Of a DNA stretch of 64,000 bases, positions 54,106-63,781 are shown in pieces. The first letter of the stretch is position 1. Every line of letters begins with the position of its first letter. The translations under genes were made by a program, and so were the position numbers. Source of the stretch: an uncultured Chitinophagaceae bacterium (lineage in GTDB: Bacteria; Bacteroidota; Bacteroidia; Chitinophagales; Chitinophagaceae); the NCBI GenBank assembly GCA_937873715.1, contig CALMYJ010000018.1:51107-115106 (forward strand), read 5' to 3'. The notes under the pieces are model-generated. The model ran no database searches and had not been told where the DNA came from. It saw only the letters and a list, made by a program, of their open reading frames with translations.

Positions 54106-56754
54106 TTAATTCGCCCCCTGTTGCATACTGTTTTGTATGCTTTCCATATCGCTTCGGGTATTTTTTCTTTTAAACAGTGCTACATCTAATTTACCAAAGC
54201 GCCAGTTAAAATTAAGGCGCAGCAGTTGTGGGTCCCTGATGCGTTCTACATCCTGAACAAAATAGATGGATTCAGAGAATACCCTGTTGTACTTGGTTTT
54301 GAAAATATCATTTACCTGCAGGGTAAGCGAAGCGGCATTGTTTTTCAAAAAGTCCTTACGAATGGCTATATCTACGCCATAAAAAGGCCTGATAAAACCC
54401 TGTGCCGATGGGATATTACCACCGCCAAAAAACATACCACGACCACCACCACGGCCACGGCCGCCACCATCGGGCTGCACTAAGGTTTTAGCCTGGTAAT
54501 CGCCGCTAAGCTGTATAGAAAAACTTTTGGGCAATTTAAAATTGTGGTTCATTTTGGCAAACCAGCTTACCTGGCTGCTGTTGATACCGCCGGGTAAATT
54601 GCCTGCATTGAGGGTTACATTAAAAAAGTTGAAGTTGGTTGTTACATCCCACCAGGAGGCCAGTTTGTTTCTGCCGGTAAGCTCCAGCCCGTAGCTGTAA
54701 GTATTGCTGGCATTGGCATAGGTGGTCATAATTACACTATCGGGCTTGCCTTGTGGGTTGGGATTTTCGGTTTTAAACTGGTACCGTGTTATAAGGTTGT
54801 TGGTGTTCCTGTAATATAAAGTGGTAAGCAGGTTGTGCCCGCCGGTAAATTGTTTTTGATACGATAGTTCCAGCAGGTTGGTGAACTCGGGAATCAGGTC
54901 GGGGTTACCTCTTGAAAGGTTGAGCGAATCGGTAAAGTCAACAAATGGGATTAACTGGAAAAAGTTGGGCCTGTTTACTTTACGGGAATAATTCAGTTGT
55001 ATGTCCTGCTTATTTTTAAGCGTCCAGGTGGCAAATGCACTGGGGAAAAGGGCAAAAGGAAACTCGTTGCTGAATTTTTGATCTTTTGTAATTAATGTGC
55101 CGTTGTATTCTGAGTTTTCGATACGGAGGCCTATTTGGTAATTGAATTTTTCGAGCTTTTGAGAAAAAGTACCATAAGCTGCCAGCACCCTGTCGCTGAA
55201 TTTATAATCATTGTCTAATGCAGTAAGCTGCACATAATCATTACTGTTAGGCAGCTTTACAAAGTTGTAGTTGTAGCTGGTAAAATCTCTTAAAGCTATC
55301 CTTGCACCGGTTTCTATTTTGATATTTTTAGTAATGGGGTTGTCATAATCTACCTGTGAGGTAAAAAACTTAGTGTTGCCGCCACCGGTATATCTTTCAA
55401 AAATGAGGGGTGTTTTAGGCGTATTCACTGCATTAAAATACTGTGTACTAAAGTCGTTTACACTGGTATTGCTATTGTAGTTGTAGTTTACATCGGCAGT
55501 TATTTCTTTACCTGTTTTGGCAAAATTGTGTTTATAGCTTAGTGTGGTGCCTATGTTGCTGAAATTAAATTTACCGTCGTTGGTACGGTTGCCGGTTTCG
55601 GATAGTATATCGAGGTTAGTATCGTCATACACAGTATCTCTTGATATGCGGATGAGGTCTTTATTGCGAAACTGTCCCTTACTGAAATTAGCGGCAATGC
55701 TGATTGTATTGCGGTTGTCAATAAAATAATCCATACCGGTACGGGCAAAGCCAAAAGTACCCTGGCCAACGGGGCGATTGTTTTGTTGCATTACCACCGA
55801 GAAGTTGTCGTCAAAATCGGTGCGGTCGGTTTTAACGGTACTGATGGTTTTACGAAAGCCCAGGTTACCTGCCGCAAAAAAGTTAACCTTACCCTGGCGG
55901 ATATTAATATCACCACCCAGGTTGCCCCTTGCCCGGCTGTCGATACCGGCACGCAGGTTGCCGTTATACCCGGTTTTGCGGTTCTTTTTCATCACCACAT
56001 TCAGGATACCGGCACCACCGCCCGAAGCATCAAATTTGGCAGAGGGGTTGGTAATAATTTCAATAGTGGCAATAGCATCTGCCGGTATTTGCTCCAGCGT
56101 CATAGTGGTAGGGCGGCCATCCACAAATAATTGCGGTGTGGCATTACGGAGAGATACATTGCCATCAATATCCACGTTAAGGCCCGGCACATTTTTCATT
56201 ACATCCACTGCAGTACCACCAATGCTGGTGAGGTTTCTTTCCACATTAAAAATTTTGCGGTCGATGCCCATTGTAAGCAATGGCTTGGTGTTGGTGATGG
56301 TTACTTCTTCCAACTGCTGTGCATCTAACTGCATTTTTATATTGCCCAGGTCTTTATCCACCATATTGAGCATGCTGCTCATATCGCCGCCTCTTGCGGC
56401 ACCGGGGTTAAGGTCGAAGGCTGCTTTTTGTTCGATGCTTTTGTAGCCGATAGCGGTTATTTTTAGTTTATAGGCCGCCATTACCGGCAGGTTTTCGAGG
56501 CTGAATTCACCCCTTTTATCGGTAAGCATGCCCGCCACAATTACATCCTGGCGTTTTTTTGTGGCAGAGTCAAATTTGTTTTGAATAAGCTGTACCGATG
56601 CGGCTTCAATACCTTTATTGGTGGCGCCATCCACAATTTTACCATATAAATGCCCCACATTCATATTGGCGCCATTACGGCCGCCGGGGAACTGAGCTAT
56701 CGATGTTGCAACGGTAAATAAAAAACAGAGCAGGGTAAAGGATTTAGGTAGCAT
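54106..56754 (-). CDS. Outer-membrane beta-barrel receptor of the TonB-dependent type
   Basis: 882 residues from ATG 56754, which gives a signal peptide (SFTLLCFLFTVATSIAQ). Residues about 35-130 are a carboxypeptidase-regulatory-like domain (LYGKIVDGATNKGIEAASV). A plug domain (about 165-260) reads VMKNVPGLNVDIDGNVSLRNATPQLFVDGRP. The rest is a long beta-barrel (YNFFNVTLNAG ... QVNDIFKTKYNRVFSE). A Gly/Arg/Phe-rich loop (GRGRGGGRGMFFGGG) is unusual. The family groups with outer-membrane beta-barrel proteins related to TonB-dependent receptors; no SusD partner is present, so the ligand cannot be inferred. Confidence 0.87.
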   Translation of the reverse strand: MLPKSFTLLCFLFTVATSIAQFPGGRNGANMNVGHLYGKIVDGATNKGIEAASVQLIQNKFDSATKKRQDVIVAGMLTDKRGEFSLENLPVMAAYKLKITAIGYKSIEQKAAFDLNPGAARGGDMSSMLNMVDKDLGNIKMQLDAQQLEEVTITNTKPLLTMGIDRKIFNVERNLTSIGGTAVDVMKNVPGLNVDIDGNVSLRNATPQLFVDGRPTTMTLEQIPADAIATIEIITNPSAKFDASGGGAGILNVVMKKNRKTGYNGNLRAGIDSRARGNLGGDINIRQGKVNFFAAGNLGFRKTISTVKTDRTDFDDNFSVVMQQNNRPVGQGTFGFARTGMDYFIDNRNTISIAANFSKGQFRNKDLIRISRDTVYDDTNLDILSETGNRTNDGKFNFSNIGTTLSYKHNFAKTGKEITADVNYNYNSNTSVNDFSTQYFNAVNTPKTPLIFERYTGGGNTKFFTSQVDYDNPITKNIKIETGARIALRDFTSYNYNFVKLPNSNDYVQLTALDNDYKFSDRVLAAYGTFSQKLEKFNYQIGLRIENSEYNGTLITKDQKFSNEFPFALFPSAFATWTLKNKQDIQLNYSRKVNRPNFFQLIPFVDFTDSLNLSRGNPDLIPEFTNLLELSYQKQFTGGHNLLTTLYYRNTNNLITRYQFKTENPNPQGKPDSVIMTTYANASNTYSYGLELTGRNKLASWWDVTTNFNFFNVTLNAGNLPGGINSSQVSWFAKMNHNFKLPKSFSIQLSGDYQAKTLVQPDGGGRGRGGGRGMFFGGGNIPSAQGFIRPFYGVDIAIRKDFLKNNAASLTLQVNDIFKTKYNRVFSESIYFVQDVERIRDPQLLRLNFNWRFGKLDVALFKRKNTRSDMESIQNSMQQGAN

Positions 56755-56884
56755 TTGTAGGTTGTGTTTCACTGTAGAAAAGAATTTAATCAAGGCGCAA
56801 ATTTGGGCTAATAAAATGGGAGCAGCTTAGCCTAAGTGATAAGCGGTTTAATCTGCCACCCGGGCAGCAATAAATGTTAAAATT

Positions 56885-57490
56885 TTAAGAAAACCAGTAC
56901 AGTATAGCTGCTGTAATGATGCCCGTAATGCCGCCAAACACAGCTCCCAGCAGGTATAGTTTTTTCAATTGCCTGCCCGCCAGTTGCATAAAGGATGCCT
57001 GGAGTTTTTCGATGGGAAGGCCCGCAATTTTTTCTGTGATTGTTTTCTCGAGGTTTAATTCGTTTTGCAGGTTGCCGGTATAGTGGGCCATTACCTGCGG
57101 AAAAATTTGTTCCAGTTCGGTCAAAAATGCCTGCCTGAACTGGTTGATTGTTTTTTCGCCGATAAACATAGAGAGCATGGGAAATACCTCTTTGAGCTTG
57201 TGATTCAAAAAATGATCAACATGCCTTTCTAACTCCGGCTTCAGTTTTTGAAAGTTATCGGGGCTGCTGATTTTTTCGGTTATAGCCGTTATTGAAAACG
57301 CTGCTGTAGCTGCCCTGCCTGCTGCTTCGGCCAATTTTTCCTGCTGGCCTGGAATTAAGCCCTGCAGTTTAAAACCAGCAATATGTACCGGCCTGCCCGG
57401 GCTAAAAAGCAGTGCAACCAGTATACGGGTGAGGCAAAAACCAGAAAGAGCCGATAACAAAATAATAATAGCAGCATTCATCAGCGTCAT
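56885..57490 (-). CDS. DUF445-family membrane protein
   Basis: 201 residues with an N-terminal helix (AIIILLSALSGFCLTRILVALLF) and a C-terminal helix (LLGAVFGGITGIITAAILYWF). The family segments FKLQGLIPGQQEKLAEAAG and INQFRQAFLTELEQIFPQ fit DUF445. It has no known function and sits in the inner membrane. It lies between the receptor and tRNA-His. Confidence 0.8.
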   Translation of the reverse strand: MTLMNAAIIILLSALSGFCLTRILVALLFSPGRPVHIAGFKLQGLIPGQQEKLAEAAGRAATAAFSITAITEKISSPDNFQKLKPELERHVDHFLNHKLKEVFPMLSMFIGEKTINQFRQAFLTELEQIFPQVMAHYTGNLQNELNLEKTITEKIAGLPIEKLQASFMQLAGRQLKKLYLLGAVFGGITGIITAAILYWFS

Positions 57491-57579
57491 GATATTTTTG
57501 TTGTGGGGGCAAAGAAAGGCATAAAATTTTTAGCACCGGCCTGTAAACAACGGTAGTGGGTTCATTTTTTATAGTAATT

Positions 57580-57610
57580 TTTGAGGAAGTAATGATTTTT
57601 GTTACTTTTG
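57580..57610 (+). promoter_or_regulatory. Promoter of tRNA-His
   Basis: TTTG at 57580-57583, exactly 19 bases, then TACTTTTG at 57603-57610. This is a perfect match to the Bacteroidota consensus in both boxes and spacing, ending 18 bases before the tRNA. Confidence 0.8.
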
Positions 57611-57627
57611 CCACCCACTTTAAAAAT

Positions 57628-57702
57628 GGTAGCTATAGCTCAGTTGGTTAGAGCATCAGATTGTGGTTCTGAGGGTCGCCGGTTCGAACCCGGTTAGCTA
57701 CC
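57628..57702 (+). tRNA. tRNA-His (GTG anticodon)
   Basis: A cloverleaf can be drawn by hand: acceptor GTAGCTA/TAGCTAC, D arm GCTC/GAGC, anticodon stem TCAGA/TCTGA with loop TTGTGGT, and T arm with TTCGAAC. Anticodon GTG reads His. The extra G at 57628 opposite C at 57702 is the G-1:C73 identity pair of tRNA-His. CCA is not encoded. Confidence 0.95.
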
Positions 57703-57703
57703 C

Positions 57704-57733
57704 AAAAGCCCCTCACGGTGTTGGGGGGCTTTT
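57704..57733 (+). terminator. Intrinsic terminator of tRNA-His
   Basis: Hairpin AAAAGCCCC/GGGGCTTTT, followed by further T-rich bases, begins 2 bases after the tRNA. Confidence 0.8.
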
Positions 57734-57776
57734 GTTTTATATTCCTGTTACTACACTATCCGCTAAAATATTTTTT

Positions 57777-58937
57777 ATGAGGGCTACAAAACTTTTCAGC
57801 GAATTTTTTGAAAGCGAAAAAGCCGGGGGGATTGTACTGGTGCTGTGTACGCTGGTTTCAATTGGCCTGGCCAATTCGGCCTTGCAGTTGCCCTACAGTA
57901 ATTTCTGGAATATGGATATGGGTGGGCACAGCCTGGCTCACTGGATTAACGACGGTTTAATGAGCATCTTTTTTTTGTTGATAGGATTAGAACTGGAGAG
58001 GGAAATATATAAAGGCGAATTATCCAATATCCGTAATACACTTTTGCCCGTATCAGCGGCAATTGGGGGCGTGGCCATACCAGCTTTAATCTATTATTCT
58101 TTTAATGTTGGTACACCAGAGCAGGATGGCTTTGGTATACCTATGGCTACCGATATTGCTTTTGCACTTGGCGTATTATCGCTGCTGGGCAACCGGGTAC
58201 CTACTTCTCTCAAGGTTTTTCTTACAGCCCTCGCTGTTATCGACGATTTATGCGCTATAATCATTATTGCCATATTTTATACCAAAGGTGTGGTACTGGC
58301 CAACCTGTTTATTGCATTGGCTATATGGGCAGTATTGCTGGTACTTAACCGCATGAAAGTGCATAATCTTATTCCTTACCTGGCAGGAGGCATTGCAATG
58401 TGGTATTTTATGTTGCAATCCGGGGTGCATGCCACTATTACCGGGGTTTTACTGGCTTTTGCCATACCCTTTTCCAATGGCGGTAAAAAATCCCCTTCTT
58501 ATATTTTACAACATGTATTGCATAAGCCTGTTGCTTTTTTAATATTACCCTTATTTGCACTTGCCAATACTGTAATTATAATTGGTCCGGGCTGGTTGCA
58601 GGGCCTCACCAGTAATGTGGGTAAAGGTGTAATAGCCGGGCTTTTTATAGGAAAGCCAACCGGTATTTTACTGCTGAGCTACCTTGCAGTTAAATTTAAA
58701 ATATGCAGCCTGCCGCCGGATATCCGCTGGAAGCATATACTGGGTGCCGGCATGCTGGCTGGTATAGGGTTTACCATGTCTATTTTTATCACCCTGCTGG
58801 CTTTTAATGATGCCGGGTTGATAAACGATACCAAATTTTTTGTATTGATAGCTTCTGTTATCTCTGGAGGCCTTGGTTTGGTATGGTTAAATACTACGCT
58901 AAAAAACAAAATTGTACCAGAAGAAGAGACTGATTAA
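57777..58937 (+). CDS. nhaA: Na+/H+ antiporter NhaA
   Basis: 386 residues from ATG 57777; the frame runs back through the tRNA, so earlier starts are wrong. NhaA features are FFESEKAGGIVLVLCTLVS, HWINDGLMSIFFLLIGLELERE, the transport aspartates in MATDIAFALGVLSLLG and LAVIDDLCAIIIIA, and GAGMLAGIGFTMSIFI. It exports Na+ in exchange for protons at the inner membrane for pH and salt balance. It has its own transcript after the tRNA terminator. Confidence 0.95.
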   Translation: MRATKLFSEFFESEKAGGIVLVLCTLVSIGLANSALQLPYSNFWNMDMGGHSLAHWINDGLMSIFFLLIGLELEREIYKGELSNIRNTLLPVSAAIGGVAIPALIYYSFNVGTPEQDGFGIPMATDIAFALGVLSLLGNRVPTSLKVFLTALAVIDDLCAIIIIAIFYTKGVVLANLFIALAIWAVLLVLNRMKVHNLIPYLAGGIAMWYFMLQSGVHATITGVLLAFAIPFSNGGKKSPSYILQHVLHKPVAFLILPLFALANTVIIIGPGWLQGLTSNVGKGVIAGLFIGKPTGILLLSYLAVKFKICSLPPDIRWKHILGAGMLAGIGFTMSIFITLLAFNDAGLINDTKFFVLIASVISGGLGLVWLNTTLKNKIVPEEETD

Positions 58938-59075
58938 AGCCAATATAACCGCTTGCTTTTTCGAACGGCCGTGTTTCAATTTTAGGAAAACATTAGAAGC
59001 GTCATGCCTTCGTGGAAATAATAGCTTGCTTTTTTCCGTTAATTTTACTGTATGCATCAAATTAAGCAGATAATT

Positions 59076-61274
59076 ATGAATAAAAGATTCTTGCCCGTTT
59101 TGCTGGTAGTGATATTGGCCAGCTTATTTTTTGCTTTCCAGTCGAAAGGAAGTGGTGGTAGCGACAATCCAAGATCACGGTACGAAAAGATTTTGCGTAA
59201 TGTGGGCTTATTATTGGAGCAGGGCCATTACAGCCCCAAAAAGATTGACGATAATTTTTCAAAGGCAGTACTTAAAAATTTTTTGAAAGATCTTGATGAA
59301 GACAAAAATATTTTCCTGCAAAAAGATATCGACAGTTTTAAAAGGTTCAGTACAAGCATTGATGACGAAATTCATGGTGCCAGCCTGGAGTCTTTTTACA
59401 GCATTAGTGCCTCGTACTCCCGCCGCCTAAATGAAGTGGCACAATTATATAAGGATATACTGAGCCGCCCTTTTGATTTTACCCTGGATGAAAATGTGGT
59501 CATGGATCCTGAAAAATTGAACTATGCCGCCAATGAAGAAGAACGTAAAAATCAATGGCGCAAACGTTTAAAGTATATGACACTTACCCGGTACAGTGAT
59601 ATGCTGGACGACAGGGAAAAAAATGCCGGTCGTAAAGTAGCCGATACAGCTAAAGATGCCGTAAAATTTGTGTACAAAGCCGATAGTACGCTGGAAAGAG
59701 AAGCAAGAGACCAGGTACGGAAACAGATAGAGCGCTATTTTACCACACTCAAAAATCATAACACTACCGACGAATTGTTCAGCAGTTTTGTGAATGCGGT
59801 AACCAACGAAATGGATCCGCACTCGGCCTATTTTGCTCCAATAGACAGCAGGGGATTTAACGAGATGATGAGTGGCAAATTTTATGGTATAGGTGCACAA
59901 TTAAAGGAGGAAGAAGGTAAAATTAAAATTGCCAGCCTGGTAACGGGTGGCCCCGCCTGGAAATCGGGTGAATTGGGCCTTAATGATGAAATTATAAAAA
60001 TTGCACAGGGTGCCGATGAGCCGGTAGATGTATCTGGCTACGCCGTAACGGATGCTGTAAAGCTTATACGTGGTGCCCAGCCGGGTACCGAAGTGCGGTT
60101 AACCCTGCGTAAGCCGGATGGTACTATAAAAGTAATTGCACTTAAAAGAGACGAGATAAAGCTGGATGATACTTTTGCCCGTAGTGCCATTATCAATGGC
60201 GAAAATAAAATAGGCTATATCTACCTGCCCGAGTTTTATATTGATTTTGAAAAGCCCGATGGTGCAAGATGTTCCGATGATGTAGCCCGTGAAATTGAAA
60301 AGCTTAAAGCTGAGGGGGTAGATGGTATTGTAATGGATTTGCGGGGTAATGGCGGCGGCTCACTTCCCGAAGTGGTAAAAATGGTAGGCCTGTTTATCGA
60401 AGATGGACCGGTGTGCCAGGTAAAAGGCCGGGATCAATCGCAACCCCAGCAGTTAAAAGACAGGGATAAATCGGTGCTGTATACGGGCCCACTTACGGTA
60501 TTGGTTGATGAAAACAGTGCCTCTGCTTCCGAAATATTTGCAGCAGCAATACAGGATTATAAAAGAGGCATAGTAATTGGCAGCAGTTCTACCTACGGTA
60601 AGGGAACAGTACAACGCACTATTCCGCTTAGCCCTGAGTCTGAATTCCAGTTTCCGGGCCGCAAGCAGGAAGATTTAGGTACTGTTAAGCTTACGCTCCA
60701 AAAATTTTACCGTATTAATGGCGGCGCCACACAATTAAAGGGGGTAACCCCGGATATTGTAATACCCAACCGGTTTGAACTGCTTCGTCTTCGGGAAAAA
60801 GATAATCCCTCTTCCTTAAGCTGGGACGAAATATATAAGGCCGATTTTAAACCCTGGGATGCAGTATACGATGCCGGTACTGTGGTTTCATCGGCCAACC
60901 AGCAGTTAAAATCAAATAACACCTTTGTAGAGCTTAAAAAGCAGTTAGAATGGATAGATAAACAAAATGATAAAAGCTATTCGCTCAACCTTACCCGTTA
61001 TAAAGAAACGCTTAAGCAATTAAAAGAGGCCTATAAGCAGGTAGACAGTTTGTATAAATTGCCATACGACCTTAAAATTACCAACACAGCCGCCGATGCA
61101 GCAAAAATGGAAAATGACAAAGAAAAAACGGAGAAAAATAAAACGTTTATCAACAGGATAAAAAATGATGTTTATATCGACCAGTCGGTAAAAGCCCTCA
61201 ATACAATGATTACACAGGCAAACCTTGCACTCAATAAAAACGGCTATTTAGAAGAGCCTGCAAAAAAGAATTAA
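59076..61274 (+). CDS. prc: Tail-specific (carboxy-terminal processing) protease, Prc/S41 family
   Basis: 732 residues from ATG 59076, giving an N-terminal signal or anchor (FLPVLLVVILASLFFAF); the frame extends to 59052. Residues about 25-240 are the TSP N-terminal domain (LEQGHYSPKKIDDNFSKAVL). A PDZ domain lies near 265-360 (FYGIGAQLKEEEGKIKIASLV). The S41 catalytic domain contains DENSASASEIFAAAIQDY with the nucleophile Ser, and Lys in STYGKGTVQ. The C-terminus matches DUF3340. It cleaves unstructured C-termini of envelope proteins in the periplasm. A terminator follows at 61291. Confidence 0.93.
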   Translation: MNKRFLPVLLVVILASLFFAFQSKGSGGSDNPRSRYEKILRNVGLLLEQGHYSPKKIDDNFSKAVLKNFLKDLDEDKNIFLQKDIDSFKRFSTSIDDEIHGASLESFYSISASYSRRLNEVAQLYKDILSRPFDFTLDENVVMDPEKLNYAANEEERKNQWRKRLKYMTLTRYSDMLDDREKNAGRKVADTAKDAVKFVYKADSTLEREARDQVRKQIERYFTTLKNHNTTDELFSSFVNAVTNEMDPHSAYFAPIDSRGFNEMMSGKFYGIGAQLKEEEGKIKIASLVTGGPAWKSGELGLNDEIIKIAQGADEPVDVSGYAVTDAVKLIRGAQPGTEVRLTLRKPDGTIKVIALKRDEIKLDDTFARSAIINGENKIGYIYLPEFYIDFEKPDGARCSDDVAREIEKLKAEGVDGIVMDLRGNGGGSLPEVVKMVGLFIEDGPVCQVKGRDQSQPQQLKDRDKSVLYTGPLTVLVDENSASASEIFAAAIQDYKRGIVIGSSSTYGKGTVQRTIPLSPESEFQFPGRKQEDLGTVKLTLQKFYRINGGATQLKGVTPDIVIPNRFELLRLREKDNPSSLSWDEIYKADFKPWDAVYDAGTVVSSANQQLKSNNTFVELKKQLEWIDKQNDKSYSLNLTRYKETLKQLKEAYKQVDSLYKLPYDLKITNTAADAAKMENDKEKTEKNKTFINRIKNDVYIDQSVKALNTMITQANLALNKNGYLEEPAKKN

Positions 61275-61290
61275 ACTTGTATCACCTCAT

Positions 61291-61325
61291 AAAAAACCGC
61301 CTTTCAGTTAAAGGGCGGTTTTTTA
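61291..61325. terminator. Strong terminator after prc
   Basis: Hairpin AAAAAACCGCC-TTT/AAA-GGGCGGTTTTTT with a small mismatch and a 5-base loop, flanked by A and T runs. It begins 16 bases after the prc stop. Confidence 0.85.
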
Positions 61326-61375
61326 TTGAAAGCCGTGTGGTGGGTTCTGTTTAAGGTTACAATAGTGTAAATAGT

Positions 61376-61383
61376 TAGATTTG
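61376..61383 (+). promoter_or_regulatory. -7 element for the DUF4476 gene
   Basis: TAGATTTG matches TAnnTTTG exactly, 14 bases before ATG 61398. The -33 box is not clear. Confidence 0.4.
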
Positions 61384-61397
61384 TACAAACAGTGTTT

Positions 61398-62690
61398 ATG
61401 AAGTTTTTACGGGTATTGTTTTTAGCATTAATATTTATTGCAACTGCTGTTCCTGCCCTAAGGGCACAGCAAAGCCATTTTATATATATACAAAGCGATA
61501 GCAGGCAACCATTTTATGTGCGTTGGGATAAAAAAATAATTAGTTCATCGGTGTCTGGTTATCTAATCATTTCAAAAATACCTGATGGGGTATATACTTT
61601 TAATGTAGGATTTCCCAAAAATGAATGGCCCGAACAAACTTTTGTTTGCGAAATAAACAGGAAAGATCTTGGCTTTGTATTGAAAAATTTTGGCGAAAAA
61701 GGGTGGGGTATATTCAATTTGCAAACCTTGGAAATAGCTATGGCAGAGGCTAAGGCACCAAAACCTGCAAAATTAGCCGCTGCAAAAACCGATGAGTTTT
61801 CAACCATGCTGGCTACAGTAGTGAACGATCCTTCAATAAAAGTAGCAGAACCTGTTGGGGCAGTTATAAAACCTGCTGAAACAGCACCTGGCGCCGAAAG
61901 TAAAAACGTGGTTGAAGTGGTGCAGGATAATCAAATACACACACAGGCCGGCAGTGGCGAAGCGACGGAAAAAGCAACAATATCAGGGTTGAGTAAACTA
62001 TCAACCCTACAAACCGACTCTGGTACAGCACTGGTATACTTTGATGCAACACTATCGCCAACGGATACAGTCGATGTATTCATCCCCGGCGAATTTATCA
62101 TTACACCGCAGCTCAAAGAAAAAATTAGTGAAGCAGTTACTGGGGTTGCAGCTATCGAAAATGCTACTGAAGAAGACACGGTTGTTGATACTGTTACAAA
62201 AAGTTTTTCAGGAGCCGGTGCAGAGATTGCAGACTCATCAGGCCTTGTAAAAACTGTTCAACAGGTAGAAACGATTCCGGAGCAAAAGTTTTTAAATATT
62301 GAAGTAACGCCTGCAACAGAGGCTGTTACCACACCATTAAAAAGCGTGGATTCAACACTGTTGGGTAATGAAAGAAAAGCTTTTATTATCAATTCAGACT
62401 GCCGGGCTTTTGCCAGCGATGATGATTTTTTAAAGCTTCGAAAAAAAATGGTATCAGCTGGTAGTGAAGAACAAATGATCAATGTTGCTAAAAAGGTATT
62501 TCGTTCAAAATGTTTTACTACAGAACAAATAAAAAACCTTGGGGTAATTTTTTTAACAGATGAAGGAAAATATAATTTTTATGATGCGGCTTATCCCTTT
62601 GTATCCGACTCCCACAATTTTAGTACACTCGTTAGCCAGTTATCAAACCTCTACTTTATCAACCGTTTTAAGGCAATGATCAGGCAATAG
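61398..62690 (+). CDS. Exported DUF4476-domain protein with long acidic linker
   Basis: 430 residues from ATG 61398 with a signal peptide (FLRVLFLALIFIATAVPALRAQ). Residues about 25-110 are a small beta domain (FIYIQSDSRQPFYVRWDKKI). A long Thr/Glu/Ala/Val-rich linker (about 120-330) is likely disordered. The C-terminal 95 residues (DCRAFASDDDFLKLRKKM ... NLYFINRFKAMIRQ) match DUF4476, a family of unknown function. truA starts 12 bases after its stop and may be co-transcribed. Confidence 0.83.
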   Translation: MKFLRVLFLALIFIATAVPALRAQQSHFIYIQSDSRQPFYVRWDKKIISSSVSGYLIISKIPDGVYTFNVGFPKNEWPEQTFVCEINRKDLGFVLKNFGEKGWGIFNLQTLEIAMAEAKAPKPAKLAAAKTDEFSTMLATVVNDPSIKVAEPVGAVIKPAETAPGAESKNVVEVVQDNQIHTQAGSGEATEKATISGLSKLSTLQTDSGTALVYFDATLSPTDTVDVFIPGEFIITPQLKEKISEAVTGVAAIENATEEDTVVDTVTKSFSGAGAEIADSSGLVKTVQQVETIPEQKFLNIEVTPATEAVTTPLKSVDSTLLGNERKAFIINSDCRAFASDDDFLKLRKKMVSAGSEEQMINVAKKVFRSKCFTTEQIKNLGVIFLTDEGKYNFYDAAYPFVSDSHNFSTLVSQLSNLYFINRFKAMIRQ

Positions 62691-62702
62691 GCCATTCAAA
62701 CA

Positions 62703-63473
62703 ATGAACCGTTATTTTCTCGAAATTTCATACAAAGGCACCAATTATGCAGGTGTGCAGGTGCAGGACAATGCAAATACAGTGCAGGCTGAATTGGAAAA
62801 AGCATTGTCAATTTTCTTTAAAGCCCCATTTCAGCTTACCTGCTCATCACGTACAGATGCCGGCGTACATGCCCTTAAAAACTATTTCCACTTCGATTCA
62901 GACGTTTTGCCGGTTTTTCCAAAACTTGAAAAAGCAATTTATAATCTCAATGCGTTGTTGCCACCAGATATTGTTATAAGTCAGATTATACCGGTTTCAG
63001 GCAATGCTCATAGCAGGTTTGATGCAAGGTGCAGGGAGTACAAATACTTTATATATACTTCAAAAAACCCTTTTTTAGCAGATCGGGCCTATTTTTTTCC
63101 ATACCCACTTGATATAGAACTGCTCAATGAAGCGGCCGCCACTATCAAAGAATACACCGATTTCACATCATTTTCAAAACGAAATACACAGGTAAAAACA
63201 TTCAACTGTACCATATTCGAAAGTTTTTGGCAGTTACAGAACGGGCAATTCGTATATACCGTAAGGGCAAACCGTTTCTTAAGGGGTATGGTTCGTGGGC
63301 TTGTTGGAACAATGTTGAAGCTTGGTACAGGAAAGATATCGCTTGGTCAATTCAAAAAAATTATTGAATCCCAAAATTGCACACTCGTTGATTTTTCGGT
63401 ACCACCACAAGGCCTTTTCCTGGTAGATGTAGTTTATCCTGATAATCAATTTCTCATGCCAGGAGTTGAGTAA
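62703..63473 (+). CDS. truA: tRNA pseudouridine(38-40) synthase TruA
   Basis: 256 residues, the usual length. The catalytic Asp52 lies in CSSRTDAGVHAL. The family segments ISYKGTNYAGVQVQ, HSRFDARCREYKYFI and NRFLRGMVRGLVGTMLKLGTG are present. It makes pseudouridine at positions 38-40 of the tRNA anticodon arm. It is the last gene before the rRNA operon. Confidence 0.95.
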   Translation: MNRYFLEISYKGTNYAGVQVQDNANTVQAELEKALSIFFKAPFQLTCSSRTDAGVHALKNYFHFDSDVLPVFPKLEKAIYNLNALLPPDIVISQIIPVSGNAHSRFDARCREYKYFIYTSKNPFLADRAYFFPYPLDIELLNEAAATIKEYTDFTSFSKRNTQVKTFNCTIFESFWQLQNGQFVYTVRANRFLRGMVRGLVGTMLKLGTGKISLGQFKKIIESQNCTLVDFSVPPQGLFLVDVVYPDNQFLMPGVE

Positions 63474-63625
63474 TGCCCTACAGCACTGGATTTGAGCAGA
63501 TTGTAACTCATTTTTAGCATGCAAAAAATATGTAGGCTGGGTTGTACATTTCACATAACCAAATGAATTTTATGGCTTTCCACATTCAAATGGGAATAAC
63601 TTTTTTAGAAAATAATTAAAAAATA

Positions 63626-63657
63626 TTTGGGAGGGAATCCAATGGCCTATACCTTCG
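63626..63657 (+). promoter_or_regulatory. rRNA promoter P1
   Basis: TTTG at 63626-63629, a 20-base spacer, and TACCTTCG at 63650-63657 (one mismatch from TAnnTTTG). A 9-base inverted repeat, ATTTGGGAG (63625-63633) and CTCCCAAAT (63660-63668), encloses it. Confidence 0.65.
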
Positions 63658-63750
63658 CACTCCCAAATCAAAAAAGGGGATAGTTCTTAAAAAAATGCGA
63701 CCGGTTTTTCTCAGGGTTTCAAAAAAAAGTTTGAAAAAATCAGAAAAAAA

Positions 63751-63781
63751 TTTGGTGGTTAAATAAAGGCTCTTAACTTTG
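63751..63781 (+). promoter_or_regulatory. rRNA promoter P2
   Basis: TTTG at 63751-63754, exactly 19 bases, and TAACTTTG at 63774-63781, a perfect match to the Bacteroidota consensus. A-rich sequence lies just upstream, like an UP element. Confidence 0.8.

Noticed and set aside
57663..57776. Longer NhaA start reaching into the tRNA
   Set aside because: The frame is open by chance across the tRNA and its terminator; the conserved protein begins at 57777.
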